This document shows, one piece after another, positions 10,176 through 20,787 of a stretch of DNA of 64,000 nt. This stretch comes from Serratia sp. M24T3 (GTDB lineage: Bacteria > Pseudomonadota > Gammaproteobacteria > Enterobacterales > Enterobacteriaceae). The stretch spans positions 62,001-126,000 of the forward strand of contig NZ_AJHJ01000011.1 in NCBI RefSeq assembly GCF_000257645.1. The letters run 5' to 3'. The notes below the pieces were generated by a model. That model saw nothing but the letters and a program-made list of their open reading frames with translations, ran no database searches and was not told where the DNA came from. The translations under genes were made by a program, and so were the position numbers. Numbering within the stretch: the stretch's first letter is position 1; every line of letters begins with the position of its first letter.

Positions 10176-10540
10176 AGCTTCTCCTTTGAGTGCGGCTTAA
10201 CGCGTACCGTTTTGTTGCACACACATACTTTTAATGCTCATAAAACGGTTTGTGGCTCAAAACAATGCTTTCACTTTGAACCTCATCAATTTATTTTAGT
10301 CGTGAATAACTGAATCAGGCGGAGGCAGAGCACAGTTTCCGTTTTGTCCTAAAAATAAATCCCGACAGATCAGGATAAAAAGTCTCTGGCACAACGCTTG
10401 GTGTTGTTGCCGTTGCCGCTTATCAGCTATGCTATGCGGATCTGTTTGAAACTTTTGTTATTAACGCATCATTTGTTAATTGATTAACGAAATAGGGCTA
10501 CGGATGTAGCTGTTTTTCACTCACAGGACCATCGGCCGCC
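10176..10540. other. ybeL-leuS divergent intergenic region
   Basis: The 365 bases hold no gene. An imperfect hairpin formed by GGCACAAC and GTTGTTGCC is at about 10389-10412. A short hairpin, GCTAC-GGAT-GTAGC followed by TGTTTTT, is at 10497-10517, only 24 bases before leuS; it looks like a weak attenuator but its stem is just 5 bp. I could not place the leuS promoter with confidence. Confidence 0.5.
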
Positions 10541-13123
10541 ATGCAAGAGCAATACCGTCCAGAAGATATAGAGTCACAGGTTCAACTTCACTGGCAAGAG
10601 AAGCAGACCTTCAAAGTTACCGAGCAGCCAGGCAAAGAGAAATACTACTGCCTCTCCATGTTGCCTTATCCATCAGGCCGTCTACACATGGGCCACGTGC
10701 GTAACTACACCATCGGTGACGTGATTTCCCGTTATCAGCGCATGCTTGGTAAAAACGTTCTACAGCCGATCGGCTGGGACGCATTTGGTCTGCCTGCTGA
10801 AGGCGCAGCCGTTAAAAACAATACGGCACCCGCTCCGTGGACTTACGAAAACATCGAATACATGAAGAACCAGCTTAAACTGCTGGGCTTCGGCTATGAC
10901 TGGGATCGCGAACTGGCGACCTGTCAGCCAGAATATTATCGCTGGGAACAGTGGTTTTTCACCAAGCTTTACGAGAAAGGTCTGGTTTATAAAAAGACCT
11001 CGGCGGTTAACTGGTGCCCGCACGACCTGACCGTTCTGGCTAATGAACAGGTTATTGACGGCTGCTGCTGGCGCTGTGATACCAAGGTGGAACGCAAAGA
11101 GATCCCACAGTGGTTTATCAAAATCACCGCTTATGCCGACCAACTGCTGAACGATCTGGATACGCTTGAGAGCTGGCCTGAACAGGTCAAAACCATGCAG
11201 CGTAACTGGATTGGCCGCTCCGAAGGCGTCGAAATCACTTTCGACGTTGAGAACAGCGATGAAAAACTCACCGTTTACACCACGCGTCCTGACACCTTTA
11301 TGGGTGCCACTTACGCAGCCGTTGCGGCGGGTCATCCTTTGTCATTGCAGGCAGCGGCTTCACAGCCAGCGCTGGCCGACTTTATCGATGAATGCCGTAA
11401 TACCAAGGTAGCCGAAGCAGAAATGGCGACCATGGAGAAAAAAGGCATGCCAACGGGCCTGTTCGCCGTGCATCCGCTGACTGGCAAAAATATCCCAATC
11501 TGGGTCGCCAATTTCGTATTGATGGAATACGGCACCGGCGCGGTAATGGCCGTTCCTGGCCACGATGCACGCGACTGGGAATTTGCTACCAAATACAATC
11601 TGCCGATCGAAGCTGTGATTCTGAACGCCGATGGCAGCGTGCCTGATGTTCAGGCTGAAGTCATGACCGAGAAAGGCGTGCTGTGTAATTCCGGCGAGTT
11701 TGACGGCCTGGACCACGAACAAGGCTTCAACGCCATTGCCGACAAGCTGGTTAGCCTGGGCGTCGGTGAGCGTAAAGTTAACTATCGCCTGCGCGATTGG
11801 GGTGTTTCACGCCAGCGTTACTGGGGCGCGCCAATCCCGATGATCACACTGGAAGACGGTACCGTTATTCCAACGCCAGAAGATCAGCTGCCGGTTATTC
11901 TGCCGGAAGACGTCGTTATGGACGGCATCACCAGCCCGATCAAAGCCGATCCCGAGTGGGCAAAAACCACCGTTAACGGCATGCCTGGCCTGCGTGAAAC
12001 CGATACCTTCGATACCTTTATGGAATCGTCGTGGTACTACGCGCGTTACACTTGCCCGGACTACGACCAAGGCATGCTGGACCCGGCCGCGGCCAATTAC
12101 TGGCTGCCGGTTGACCAATACGTTGGCGGTATCGAACACGCCATCATGCACCTTATGTACTTCCGCTTCTTCCACAAGCTGATGCGTGATGCTGGCCTGG
12201 TAACTTCCGACGAGCCTGCCAAACGCCTGCTGTGTCAGGGCATGGTACTGGCTGATGCCTTCTACTATCTCAACGAAGGCGGCGCACGCGTTTGGGTTTC
12301 CCCAATCGATGCTACCCTTGAGCGTGACGAGAAAGGCCGTATCGTTAAAGCCACCGACCCTGAAGGGCGCGAGCTGGTGTACGCGGGCATGAGCAAAATG
12401 TCCAAGTCCAAAAATAACGGTATCGACCCGCAAGTCATGGTACAGAAATACGGTGCTGATACCGTACGTCTGTTCATGATGTTTGCTTCTCCGGCAGAAA
12501 TGACGCTGGAATGGCAAGAGTCTGGCGTTGAAGGGGCTAACCGCTTCCTGAAACGTGTGTGGAAACTGGCTTACGAGCACAGCGAAAAAGGCGCAGCACC
12601 GGCTCTGGATGTTGCCTCTCTGACCGCCGAGCAAAAAGACCTGCGTCGCGATCTGCACAAAACCATTGCTAAAGTGACCGATGATGTTGGCCGTCGTCAG
12701 ACTTTCAACACTGCTATTGCGGCAATTATGGAGCTGATGAACAAAATGGGCCGTGCGCCTCAGGAAACTTCCCAGGATCGCGCGCTGATTCAAGAAGCCC
12801 TGCTGGCCGTGGTTCGCCTGCTTTATCCATTCACTCCGCACGTGTGCTTCAGCCTGTGGCAGATTCTGGGTGGCGAAGGTGATGTCGATACCGCGCCATG
12901 GCCGCTGGCAGATGAAAAAGCCATGGTCGAAGACTCTAAACTGGTAGTTGTGCAGGTAAATGGTAAAGTACGTGCCAAGATAACCGTTGCCGCAGACGCG
13001 ACAGAAGAACAGGTTCGCGAATTGGCGGCACAAGAGTATCTGGTCGCAAAATATCTGGATGGGGTTACAGTCCGCAAGGTAATCTACGTGCCAGGCAAGC
13101 TGCTTAATCTGGTAGTGGGTTAA
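10541..13123 (+). CDS. leuS: leucyl-tRNA synthetase LeuS
   Basis: This class I aminoacyl-tRNA synthetase charges tRNA-Leu and edits mischarged products through its CP1 domain. The 860 residues equal the E. coli length. The HIGH-type motif HMGH is at residues 49-52 and KMSKS at 619-623. Cysteine pairs in the zinc-1 region are visible (CPHD, CCWRC). lptE follows at once, and the two appear coupled through an RBS embedded in a small hairpin. Confidence 0.99.
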   Translation: MQEQYRPEDIESQVQLHWQEKQTFKVTEQPGKEKYYCLSMLPYPSGRLHMGHVRNYTIGDVISRYQRMLGKNVLQPIGWDAFGLPAEGAAVKNNTAPAPWTYENIEYMKNQLKLLGFGYDWDRELATCQPEYYRWEQWFFTKLYEKGLVYKKTSAVNWCPHDLTVLANEQVIDGCCWRCDTKVERKEIPQWFIKITAYADQLLNDLDTLESWPEQVKTMQRNWIGRSEGVEITFDVENSDEKLTVYTTRPDTFMGATYAAVAAGHPLSLQAAASQPALADFIDECRNTKVAEAEMATMEKKGMPTGLFAVHPLTGKNIPIWVANFVLMEYGTGAVMAVPGHDARDWEFATKYNLPIEAVILNADGSVPDVQAEVMTEKGVLCNSGEFDGLDHEQGFNAIADKLVSLGVGERKVNYRLRDWGVSRQRYWGAPIPMITLEDGTVIPTPEDQLPVILPEDVVMDGITSPIKADPEWAKTTVNGMPGLRETDTFDTFMESSWYYARYTCPDYDQGMLDPAAANYWLPVDQYVGGIEHAIMHLMYFRFFHKLMRDAGLVTSDEPAKRLLCQGMVLADAFYYLNEGGARVWVSPIDATLERDEKGRIVKATDPEGRELVYAGMSKMSKSKNNGIDPQVMVQKYGADTVRLFMMFASPAEMTLEWQESGVEGANRFLKRVWKLAYEHSEKGAAPALDVASLTAEQKDLRRDLHKTIAKVTDDVGRRQTFNTAIAAIMELMNKMGRAPQETSQDRALIQEALLAVVRLLYPFTPHVCFSLWQILGGEGDVDTAPWPLADEKAMVEDSKLVVVQVNGKVRAKITVAADATEEQVRELAAQEYLVAKYLDGVTVRKVIYVPGKLLNLVVG

Positions 13124-13142
13124 GCCAAGGAGGCTTTTTTTG
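13122..13142 (+). promoter_or_regulatory. hairpin enclosing the lptE ribosome binding site
   Basis: AAGCC (13122-13126) can pair with GGCTT (13132-13136), leaving AAGGA in the loop, and a run of seven T follows. This resembles a weak terminator, yet the AAGGAGG ribosome site for lptE lies in the loop and stem, and the TTG start of lptE begins in the T run. Confidence 0.45.
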
Positions 13143-13742
13143 CGAGAAAATATTATGCGACATCGTATTTTGATGCTGTTGTTAGGCGCTATCGTTCTGG
13201 TAACTTCGGGCTGTGGTTTTCACCTGCGCGGTTCTGGTAGCGTACCTGATGAGCTTAAAACCATTACGCTCAACAGCTATGACCCGTATGGCCCGCTTAC
13301 ACGTGAAATTCGCAATCAGTTAAGACTGAGCGACGTCACGGTAGTTGAACCAACGGCTTCTACGAAGAAAAGCCTCCCTGAGCTGCGTATTGTAGGCGCG
13401 TCGGAGAGTCAGGTAACGGCATCGATATTTGAAGACGGTAAAACGGCTGAATACTCGAAACAGATGGTCGTCAGGGCTCAGGTTGTGATGCCGGGTAGAG
13501 ATATTTATCCGATTAGCGTAACCGTATACCGCGCGTTCTTTGATAACCCATTGGCAGCGTTAGCAAAAGATGCCGAGCAGGATATCATCGACAAAGAAAT
13601 GCGCGAGCAGGCTTCCGAGCAATTGATTCGTAAATTCCTGACGGTTCACGCCGCCGAGATGTCGAAAAAAGCGCAGGTTAGCGAGAAGCCTGAAGTGATC
13701 AGTATTGGAAAAGCCCCTGCGGCCAGCACTACTGTTCAATGA
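13140..13742 (+). CDS. lptE: LPS-assembly lipoprotein LptE
   Basis: LptE is the outer-membrane lipoprotein that plugs and assembles the LptD barrel for LPS export. The signal peptide ends in the lipobox VTSGC, followed by GFHLRGSG. A conserved segment is [20 protein letters not shown]. Two starts are possible. TTG 13140 lies 6 bases after AGGAGG and gives 200 residues. ATG 13155 is 21 bases away and gives 195. I chose TTG for spacing. The end overlaps holA (ATGA). Confidence 0.93.
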   Translation: MRENIMRHRILMLLLGAIVLVTSGCGFHLRGSGSVPDELKTITLNSYDPYGPLTREIRNQLRLSDVTVVEPTASTKKSLPELRIVGASESQVTASIFEDGKTAEYSKQMVVRAQVVMPGRDIYPISVTVYRAFFDNPLAALAKDAEQDIIDKEMREQASEQLIRKFLTVHAAEMSKKAQVSEKPEVISIGKAPAASTTVQ

Positions 13743-14779
13743 TTCGTATTTACCCTGAACAACTTGCCGCGCAGCTCCGAGAGGGGCTGCGCGCTTGTTA
13801 TCTGCTTTGTGGCAACGATCCCCTTCTGTTGCAGGAGAGCCAGGACGCTGTGCGTCAGGTCGCAAATGCTGCAGAATTTAACGAACATTTCAGCTTTATC
13901 CTCGATGCCCATACTGAATGGGACACTATATTCAGCAGCTGTCAGGCGCTAAGCCTGTTTGCCAGTCGCCAGACCCTGACACTGCATCTCCCGGAAAACG
14001 GGCCAACCGCGCCTATCGCCGAACAGCTGAAAACGCTGGTCAGCCTGCTGCACGACGATATTCTGCTGATTCTGCGGGCCAGTAAAATCACCAAAGCGCA
14101 GGAAAATGCCGCCTGGTTTAAAACGGTCAGCGATCGTACAGTTTTTGTCACCTGCCAGACTCCCGAACAGGCACAGTTGCCGCGCTGGGTCGCCAAACGC
14201 GCCAAGTCGCTGGATCTTGAGCTTGACGATCCGGCCAATCAGCTGCTGTGTTATTGCTATGAAGGTAACCTGCTGGCACTGGCGCAGTCGCTTGAACGAT
14301 TGGCACTGCTTTATCCTGATGGCAAACTGACGCTGCCCCGCGTGGAAGAGGCGGTCAACGACGCGGCACACTTCACGCCCTACCATTGGCTTGATGCCGT
14401 CCTTGCCGGTAAAAGCAAACGCGCCTGGCATATTTTGCGTCAATTACAGCAAGAAGACAGCGAGCCGGTAATTTTACTGCGTACTCTGCAACGCGAATTG
14501 CTAATGCTGCTCAACCTGCGTCGTAAAATGGATGATCAGCCGCTGCGTAACCTTTTCGATCAGTACAAAGTGTGGCAAAACCGTCGTGCACTGGTTACTC
14601 AGGCGCTTCAGCGTTTATCGTTGCAACAGCTCAACAAGGCCGTTCAATTGCTGACGCAAATGGAAATCCGCTTGAAACAGGACTATGGTCAATCGGTCTG
14701 GCCCGAACTTGAGAGCCTTTCAATGCTGCTGTGTGGAAAACCGCTTCCGCCGAGCTTTATTGATTCAGGAACCCTGTGA
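13739..14779 (+). CDS. holA: DNA polymerase III delta subunit HolA
   Basis: HolA is the clamp-opening wrench of the DnaX clamp loader. It is 346 residues long (E. coli 343), with an N-terminal RecA-like domain containing [13 protein letters not shown] and a C-terminal helical collar part. It overlaps lptE upstream and nadD downstream (TGATG), forming a tightly coupled leuS-lptE-holA-nadD unit. Confidence 0.96.
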   Translation: MIRIYPEQLAAQLREGLRACYLLCGNDPLLLQESQDAVRQVANAAEFNEHFSFILDAHTEWDTIFSSCQALSLFASRQTLTLHLPENGPTAPIAEQLKTLVSLLHDDILLILRASKITKAQENAAWFKTVSDRTVFVTCQTPEQAQLPRWVAKRAKSLDLELDDPANQLLCYCYEGNLLALAQSLERLALLYPDGKLTLPRVEEAVNDAAHFTPYHWLDAVLAGKSKRAWHILRQLQQEDSEPVILLRTLQRELLMLLNLRRKMDDQPLRNLFDQYKVWQNRRALVTQALQRLSLQQLNKAVQLLTQMEIRLKQDYGQSVWPELESLSMLLCGKPLPPSFIDSGTL

Positions 14780-15456
14780 TGACCCCCATTGTTGGTGATA
14801 AAACTGAACTGATGGCGCTGTTTGGCGGCACCTTTGACCCCATTCATTACGGTCATTTACGACCAGTTGAACAGCTTGCCCATGAAATCCAGCTCGAAAA
14901 AGTGATTTTACTGCCTAATAACGTGCCGCCCCATCGCCCGCAACCCGAGGCAACTTCGGCGCAAAGGTTGAGAATGGCTCAACTGGCAGTTGAAGGTAAC
15001 CCATTGTTTTCAGTGGATTCACGCGAGCTGCAGCGCGATACCCCTTCGTACACCATCGAAACTCTTGAAACGTTACGTAAAGAACATGGCACAAAACAGC
15101 CATTGGCGTTTATCATTGGTCAAGATTCATTACTTACGCTTTACAAATGGCACCGCTGGGAGTCTTTACTCGACGTGTGTCATCTGGCGGTTCTAGCTCG
15201 TCCGGGATATGCCCGCGAGCTGGAAACTCCAGAGTTACAGCGTTGGTACGATGCGCACAAAATAGAAGATGCCGGTCAGCTCAGGCAACGTCCTCATGGC
15301 TTTATTTATCAGGCCAATACTCCGCTGCTGGATATTTCTGCTACAGAAATTCGTCAGCGTCGTCACGAGGGCCGCGATTGCTCAGATTTACTTCCCTTCT
15401 CGGTTGAGCGCTATATCGAATCTCAGGGGCTGTATAGCGAACACTTTACGTCGTGA
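14779..15456 (+). CDS. nadD: nicotinate-mononucleotide adenylyltransferase NadD
   Basis: NadD adenylates nicotinate mononucleotide in NAD synthesis. The nucleotidyltransferase signature [11 protein letters not shown] is at residues 16-26, and [10 protein letters not shown] is the second nucleotide-binding motif. ATG 14779 gives 225 residues; an overlapping GTG at 14776 would add one. E. coli NadD is 213 residues with a shorter N-terminus, so an internal ATG at 14812 is a less likely alternative. Confidence 0.95.
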   Translation: MTPIVGDKTELMALFGGTFDPIHYGHLRPVEQLAHEIQLEKVILLPNNVPPHRPQPEATSAQRLRMAQLAVEGNPLFSVDSRELQRDTPSYTIETLETLRKEHGTKQPLAFIIGQDSLLTLYKWHRWESLLDVCHLAVLARPGYARELETPELQRWYDAHKIEDAGQLRQRPHGFIYQANTPLLDISATEIRQRRHEGRDCSDLLPFSVERYIESQGLYSEHFTS

Positions 15457-15542
15457 ATAAATTACGCGTGTAAGCATCGCGTGTTATACTCCGCCGCTTC
15501 ATTTTCGGTTCCAGAACTACTCAATATCCCCAGGGGGAATCT

Positions 15543-15860
15543 TTGCAAGGTAAAGCGCTCCAAGAATTCGTCATCGACAAAGTTGATGACCTAAAAGCCC
15601 AGGACATCGTAACTATCGATGTGGCTGGCAAATCAAGCATCACTGACTGCATGGTGATTTGTACCGGTACTTCAAGCCGCCACGTTGTTTCTATTGCCGG
15701 ACACCTGGTTGAAGAAGCAAAGGCCGCGGGCCTTGATGCGCACGGTATCAAAGGTATTAACGAAGCTGACTGGGTTGTCGTTGACCTGGGTGAAGTGATC
15801 GTTCACGTCATGCAAGAAGAAAGCCGCGTGCTGTACGAACTTGAGAAGCTTTGGGGTTAA
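15543..15860 (+). CDS. rsfS: ribosome silencing factor RsfS (YbeB), TTG start
   Basis: RsfS binds uL14 and blocks 30S-50S joining in starvation. The 105 residues from TTG 15543 begin [13 protein letters not shown] as in E. coli, and the AGGGGGA site (15532-15538) fixes this start. Conserved segments include [18 protein letters not shown] and [15 protein letters not shown]. rlmH starts 3 bases after its stop. Confidence 0.97.
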   Translation: MQGKALQEFVIDKVDDLKAQDIVTIDVAGKSSITDCMVICTGTSSRHVVSIAGHLVEEAKAAGLDAHGIKGINEADWVVVDLGEVIVHVMQEESRVLYELEKLWG

Positions 15861-15863
15861 TTT

Positions 15864-16334
15864 GTGAAGCTGCAACTCGTCGCCGTAGGTACGAAAATGC
15901 CCGATTGGGTGCAGACTGGCTTCACCGATTATCTTCGTCGTTTCCCAAAAGACATGCCGTTTGAGCTGATTGAAGTGCCCGCGGGTAAACGCGGGAAAAA
16001 CGCTGATATCAAACGCATTCTTGAAAAAGAAGGCGAGCAGATGCTGTCTGTGGTTGGAAAAGGCAATCGGATCGTTACGCTGGATATTCCCGGGACGCCC
16101 TGGGAAACGCCACAGTTGGCCCAACAGCTTGAGCGCTGGAAGCAGGATGGCAGAGATGTCAGTTTGCTGATTGGCGGTCCTGAAGGGCTGGCACCAGCAT
16201 GTAAAGAGGCTGCGGTACAGAGCTGGTCGCTGTCTCCGCTCACGCTGCCACACCCGCTGGTTCGGGTTCTGGTAGCCGAAAGCCTTTATCGTGCCTGGAG
16301 TATTACCACTAATCATCCGTATCACCGCGAGTAA
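15864..16334 (+). CDS. rlmH: 23S rRNA pseudouridine-1915 N3-methyltransferase RlmH
   Basis: RlmH is a SPOUT methyltransferase making m3-pseudouridine 1915 in helix 69. It starts with GTG and is 156 residues long. The SAM-binding knot motif is LLIGGPEGL and the C-terminus is [14 protein letters not shown]. It is paired with rsfS as in most gamma-proteobacteria. Confidence 0.97.
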   Translation: MKLQLVAVGTKMPDWVQTGFTDYLRRFPKDMPFELIEVPAGKRGKNADIKRILEKEGEQMLSVVGKGNRIVTLDIPGTPWETPQLAQQLERWKQDGRDVSLLIGGPEGLAPACKEAAVQSWSLSPLTLPHPLVRVLVAESLYRAWSITTNHPYHRE

Positions 16335-16376
16335 GCGGTTGGTCAATATCAGCAGCACAGTAAATTAAGTAGTGGG

Positions 16377-18281
16377 ATGAAAATAGATCGTAACCCTTTT
16401 CGCGACTATACGGCTGAGTCAGCCCTGTTTGTGCGCCGTGCACTGGTGGCGCTTTTTGGCATTCTGCTACTTAGTAGCATACTGATTTACAATCTGTACA
16501 CTATCCAGGTGGTGCGTTTTGAGGATTATCAAACGCGATCCAACGATAATCGCATCAAGCTGGTTCCCATTGCTCCCAGCCGTGGCATTATCTACGACAG
16601 AAACGGCACACCGCTGGCGTTAAACCGCACCATCTACCAACTTGAGATGATGCCGGAAAAGGTCGATGACATCAGAAATACGCTGATTGCGTTGACGGCG
16701 ATTGTCGATCTCACCTCTGAAGATATTGATAACTTTTATAAAGAACGCAAGCGCGCTCGGCGCTTCACGTCGATCCCGGTTAAGGTCGGTTTGAACGAGG
16801 TGCAAGTGGCGCGTTTCGCCGTCAATCAATTCAAATTCCCCGGCGTTGAAGTCAAAGGCTATCAGCGCCGTTACTATCCCTATGGTTCTTCCCTGACACA
16901 TGTGATTGGTTATGTTTCAAAAATTAACGATCGCGACGTTGAAAGGCTGGACAAAGACGGTATTCTTGCTAACTACGCCGCCACGCATGACATCGGCAAG
17001 CTCGGTATAGAACGTTATTACGAAAGCACGCTGCACGGTAAAACCGGCTATGCCGAGGTTGAAGTCAACAATCGCGGCCGAGTGATCCGGCAGCTACACG
17101 AAGCGCCACCGCAGGCCGGCAAAGACATTACGTTAACGCTGGACCTGCCGCTGCAGATGTATATCGAGCAGTTGCTCAGTGGCAGCCGCGCGGCGGTAGT
17201 GGTGACCGATCCGCGAGATGCCAGCATTCGCGCACTGGTATCTAACCCGAGTTATGATCCGAACCTGTTTGTTGACGGCATTTCCAGCAAGGAATACAAC
17301 ACGTTGCTGAACGACCCGGATCGTCCGCTGATTAACCGGGCGACCCAGGGGCTTTATCCTCCGGCCTCGACGGTCAAGCCGTACATCGCCGTGTCGTCGC
17401 TCACCGCAGGGGTTATCAACAAAAATACTTCGCTGTTTGACCCCGGATGGTGGCAACTTCCCGGCTCGGACAAACGCTATCGTGACTGGAAACACTGGGG
17501 CCACGGCAGATTAAACGTCACCAAAGCGTTGGAAGAGTCTGCAGACACCTTCTTTTATCAGGTGGCTTACGACATGGGGATTGATCGCCTGTCGGAGTGG
17601 ATGAGTAAGTTTGGTTACGGCGAATACACCGGTATCGATCTTTCCGAAGAGCGCAACGGCAATATGCCGACCCGCGAATGGAAACTGAAACGCTTTAAAA
17701 AGCCTTGGTATCAAGGCGATACCATCCCGGTGGGTATCGGTCAGGGTTACTGGACCGCCACGCCAATTCAGAATAACAAAGCGCTGACTACGCTTATCAA
17801 CGACGGTAACGTTAAAACGCCGCACCTGTTGCTCAGTACCCAGGATGGCGCGACGAAAGTGCCTTACCAGCAGCAGGAAGTGAAACAGATTGGTGATATT
17901 CACTCCGGTTACTGGGAACTGGCCAAAGACGGCATGTTCGGGGTGGCAAACCGTTCAAACGGCACGGCACGCAAATACTTTATGGATGCGCCATACAAAG
18001 CGGCGGCGAAATCCGGTACAGCACAGGTTTATGGCCTGAAAGCCAATGAGACCTATAACGCACATAAAATCGCAGAGCATCTGCGTGACCACAAGCTGAT
18101 GAACGCTTTTGCGCCGTATAACAACCCTACCGTTGCCGTTAACGTAGTGTTGGAAAACGGCGGTATCGGACCAGCAGTGGGCACGATTACCCGACAGATC
18201 CTCGACCATATCCTATTGGGCGATAATACGACGACATTACCGGCCGAAGCTCCTGCTCCGCCCGGCATCGAAGGTGATTAA
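16377..18281 (+). CDS. mrdA: peptidoglycan transpeptidase PBP2 (MrdA)
   Basis: PBP2 is the transpeptidase of the elongasome. The 634 residues have an N-terminal membrane anchor (about 21-43), a PBP dimerisation domain and a transpeptidase domain. The active serine is S331 in ASTVK (SxxK), the SxN position reads ESAD, and KSGT is at 545-548. It forms an operon with mrdB (6-bp gap) and rlpA. Confidence 0.98.
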   Translation: MKIDRNPFRDYTAESALFVRRALVALFGILLLSSILIYNLYTIQVVRFEDYQTRSNDNRIKLVPIAPSRGIIYDRNGTPLALNRTIYQLEMMPEKVDDIRNTLIALTAIVDLTSEDIDNFYKERKRARRFTSIPVKVGLNEVQVARFAVNQFKFPGVEVKGYQRRYYPYGSSLTHVIGYVSKINDRDVERLDKDGILANYAATHDIGKLGIERYYESTLHGKTGYAEVEVNNRGRVIRQLHEAPPQAGKDITLTLDLPLQMYIEQLLSGSRAAVVVTDPRDASIRALVSNPSYDPNLFVDGISSKEYNTLLNDPDRPLINRATQGLYPPASTVKPYIAVSSLTAGVINKNTSLFDPGWWQLPGSDKRYRDWKHWGHGRLNVTKALEESADTFFYQVAYDMGIDRLSEWMSKFGYGEYTGIDLSEERNGNMPTREWKLKRFKKPWYQGDTIPVGIGQGYWTATPIQNNKALTTLINDGNVKTPHLLLSTQDGATKVPYQQQEVKQIGDIHSGYWELAKDGMFGVANRSNGTARKYFMDAPYKAAAKSGTAQVYGLKANETYNAHKIAEHLRDHKLMNAFAPYNNPTVAVNVVLENGGIGPAVGTITRQILDHILLGDNTTTLPAEAPAPPGIEGD

Positions 18282-18287
18282 CGTAGA

Positions 18288-19400
18288 ATGACTGAAAGCC
18301 AAAAACAAGGGTCGCTGTGGCACAAGATGCACATCGACATTACTATGCTATTGATTGTACTGGCCTTGCTGGCCTATAGCGCTTTCGTTATCTGGAGCGC
18401 CAGCGGTCAGGACGTCGGCATGATGGAACGCAAACTTGCCCAGATTGCCGGGGGTCTGGTGATCATGCTGGTTATGGCGCAGGTTCCGCCTCGGGTTTAT
18501 GAAAGCTGGGCGCCGTACCTGTATATTTTTTGCATCTTCCTGTTGGTATTGGTTGATGTCTTTGGACAGGTCAGTAAAGGCGCACAGCGCTGGCTGGATC
18601 TTGGCTTCGTGCGTTTTCAGCCCTCGGAGCTGGCTAAAATCGCCGTTCCGCTGATGGTGGCGCGCTTTATCAACCGTGATATCTGCCCGCCGTCGTTAAA
18701 AAATACCGCAATCGCGCTGGTGCTGGTGTTTGTTCCGACGCTGCTGGTTGCCGCACAGCCCGACCTCGGTACAGCGATACTGATTGCCGCATCCGGTATT
18801 TTCGTGCTGTTCCTGTCGGGTATGAGCTGGAAACTGATTGCCTGTGCTGCGGTATTGGTTGCCGCCTTTATTCCGATTCTATGGTTCTTCCTGATGCACG
18901 ACTATCAGCGAGACCGCGTGATGATGCTGCTCAACCCGGAAAGTGACCCGCTCGGAGCCGGTTATCATATTATTCAGTCAAAAATTGCCATCGGTTCAGG
19001 CGGTTTTTCCGGTAAAGGTTGGCTGCACGGTACTCAGTCCCAGCTTGAGTTCCTGCCCGAACGCCACACCGACTTTATCTTCGCCGTATTGGCCGAGGAG
19101 CTAGGCCTGCAAGGCGTACTGGTGCTGCTGGCGCTCTATCTGGGCCTGATCACTCGTGGTCTGATGATCGCCGCCAAAGCACAAACGACTTTCGGCCGAG
19201 TGATGTCGGGAGGGTTGATGCTGATATTCTTTGTTTATGTCTTCGTTAACATAGGCATGGTGAGTGGTATAGTGCCGGTAGTCGGGGTGCCTTTGCCTTT
19301 GGTAAGTTATGGTGGGTCAGCGCTAATCGTGCTAATGGCTGGGTTTGGTATCGTCATGTCGATACATACTCATCGAAAAATGTTATCAAAAAATCTATAG
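18288..19400 (+). CDS. mrdB: rod-shape peptidoglycan polymerase RodA (MrdB)
   Basis: RodA is the SEDS-family glycosyltransferase partnering PBP2. It has 370 residues and about ten membrane helices. SEDS hallmarks include the QPDLGTA segment and the C-terminal [16 protein letters not shown]. The gene is only 9 bases upstream of rlpA. Confidence 0.98.
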   Translation: MTESQKQGSLWHKMHIDITMLLIVLALLAYSAFVIWSASGQDVGMMERKLAQIAGGLVIMLVMAQVPPRVYESWAPYLYIFCIFLLVLVDVFGQVSKGAQRWLDLGFVRFQPSELAKIAVPLMVARFINRDICPPSLKNTAIALVLVFVPTLLVAAQPDLGTAILIAASGIFVLFLSGMSWKLIACAAVLVAAFIPILWFFLMHDYQRDRVMMLLNPESDPLGAGYHIIQSKIAIGSGGFSGKGWLHGTQSQLEFLPERHTDFIFAVLAEELGLQGVLVLLALYLGLITRGLMIAAKAQTTFGRVMSGGLMLIFFVYVFVNIGMVSGIVPVVGVPLPLVSYGGSALIVLMAGFGIVMSIHTHRKMLSKNL

Positions 19401-19409
19401 GGGTGAGCA

Positions 19410-20567
19410 ATGCGCAAGGAGTGGGTAGGGGCGATTATCGCCGGGCTGTTATTGAGTGCCTGTAGTTCTCCAGACAACCAACCGCAGCAGGCCGCACCAG
19501 AGCCCGCCTACAACGGTCCGGTAGTTGAGATTGGCGGTGCCGATCCCGTCTATGAACCGTTGAACGCGAATGCCAACAACGATTACAGCGCCAACGGTAA
19601 CAGCTACAAAATCATCAAGGATGCTTCGCGTTTTACCCAGACCGGCACCGCAACCTGGTATGGCACCGAAGCCGGCAGCAATGTTACAGCCAGCGGCGAA
19701 GAGTTTGACCCATCGGCGATGACCGCGGCACACCCGACGCTGCCAATCCCAAGCTACGTGCGCGTTACCAACATGGCCAATGGCCGTATGCTGGTCGTAC
19801 GCATCAACGATCGCGGCCCGTTCACTCCCGGCAAAATCATCGACTTGTCACAGGCGGCATTTGAGCGATTGAATCTGACCACCAGCACCCGCGTCAAACT
19901 CGATATTATCAACGTCGCGCCTGACGGCACGATGTCTGGCCCCGGCACCATCGGGACGACTGTTGCCAAACAAACCTATGCCCTGCCCGCTCGTCCGAGT
20001 CTGGGTGCAACAGGTTTAGGCACGCCGACGCAGTCAGCTCCTCCGGCTATCGGTGCGGCTGTTCGCCCGATCGATAACAGCACGCTGAATACACAGGATG
20101 ATTCATCCGGTGGCGACAGCGCGCAAGGTACCACCGCGGCAACCGGCGGTAGCAGCTTCCTGGGAGCGCCGAAACCGTTGCCATCAGGTGTGCTGGAAAG
20201 CAGCGAACCGGCTGCGGTTGCCGATGATTCTGCAGCAGATTCGGGTTCTTCCTCCACGGCTGTTGCAGCCGCGGCTCCGGTAGTTGCAGCACCCGCGGTG
20301 ACTCGCCCCGCGACTCGCCAGTCTGCACCGGTTTCCGGCGGTAATTACATGGTACAGGTAGGCGCGTTGAGCAATCCGCAAAATGCCGAGCTGTGGCAGA
20401 AAAGCCTGAGCAAACGTTTTGGCGTGCCGGGAAAAGTACAGCCTAACGGCAGCACCTATCGCGTACAGTTAGGGCCGTTTACTCGCCAGCAGGCCGCCCA
20501 GTTCCAGCAGCGCCTGTCGAGCGAAGCCCAGCAGCAGTCGTTTGTAGTTTCAGCTTCGGCGATGTAA
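19410..20567 (+). CDS. rlpA: rare lipoprotein A, septal-ring SPOR protein RlpA
   Basis: RlpA is an outer-membrane lipoprotein with a lipobox LLSACSSP, a double-psi beta-barrel domain (GTATWYGTEAGSNVTASGE to RINDRGPFTPG, about residues 75-170), a long Ala/Ser/Pro/Thr-rich linker (about 190-305), and a C-terminal SPOR domain (about 308-385) that binds denuded glycan at septa. In Pseudomonas the family is a lytic transglycosylase; E. coli RlpA lacks detectable activity. It ends the mrdA-mrdB-rlpA operon. Confidence 0.95.
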   Translation: MRKEWVGAIIAGLLLSACSSPDNQPQQAAPEPAYNGPVVEIGGADPVYEPLNANANNDYSANGNSYKIIKDASRFTQTGTATWYGTEAGSNVTASGEEFDPSAMTAAHPTLPIPSYVRVTNMANGRMLVVRINDRGPFTPGKIIDLSQAAFERLNLTTSTRVKLDIINVAPDGTMSGPGTIGTTVAKQTYALPARPSLGATGLGTPTQSAPPAIGAAVRPIDNSTLNTQDDSSGGDSAQGTTAATGGSSFLGAPKPLPSGVLESSEPAAVADDSAADSGSSSTAVAAAAPVVAAPAVTRPATRQSAPVSGGNYMVQVGALSNPQNAELWQKSLSKRFGVPGKVQPNGSTYRVQLGPFTRQQAAQFQQRLSSEAQQQSFVVSASAM

Positions 20568-20574
20568 AAAAGAA

Positions 20575-20690
20575 AGTAGCGGGTTTATCCGATGAGCTTA
20601 CACAGGTAAGTAATTCGGCTAAATTCGCGCAGCCAACGCAGTCACGGTGCCAAGAACGAAGTGGGTAACCGGTTGTAAAATTCAGTAAAT
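20575..20690. repeat. degenerate ERIC-like element
   Basis: The segment has the ERIC core GAGCTTACACAGGTAAGTAA and downstream pieces GCCAACGC and ACGAAG in the same order as the intact copy at 9525-9655. The outer arms and the CCCCAG/CTGGGG arms are not conserved. It lies just after rlpA, before the dacA promoter. Confidence 0.6.
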
Positions 20691-20734
20691 TACCGCAACC
20701 CCACGTATTGCCAGATGTCTGATTGTGTCTGTTC

Positions 20735-20743
20735 TGCTATAGT
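20735..20743 (+). promoter_or_regulatory. extended -10 promoter of dacA
   Basis: TGCTATAGT (TG extension plus TATAGT) lies 45 bases upstream of the dacA ATG. No good -35 is present at 17 bp, as is common for extended -10 promoters. Confidence 0.4.
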
Positions 20744-20787
20744 GTGGCACGTTTTTAATTTACCCTACGGATGTTGTTGTCTCAATC

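Noticed and set aside
10497-10517. leuS leader attenuator
   Set aside because: Only a 5-bp stem and no leader peptide with Leu codons; noted within the intergenic entry only.
11807-13033. 408-codon minus-strand frame opposite leuS
   Set aside because: It lies fully inside the conserved leuS gene, has no ribosome site, and is a composition shadow of the sense frame.
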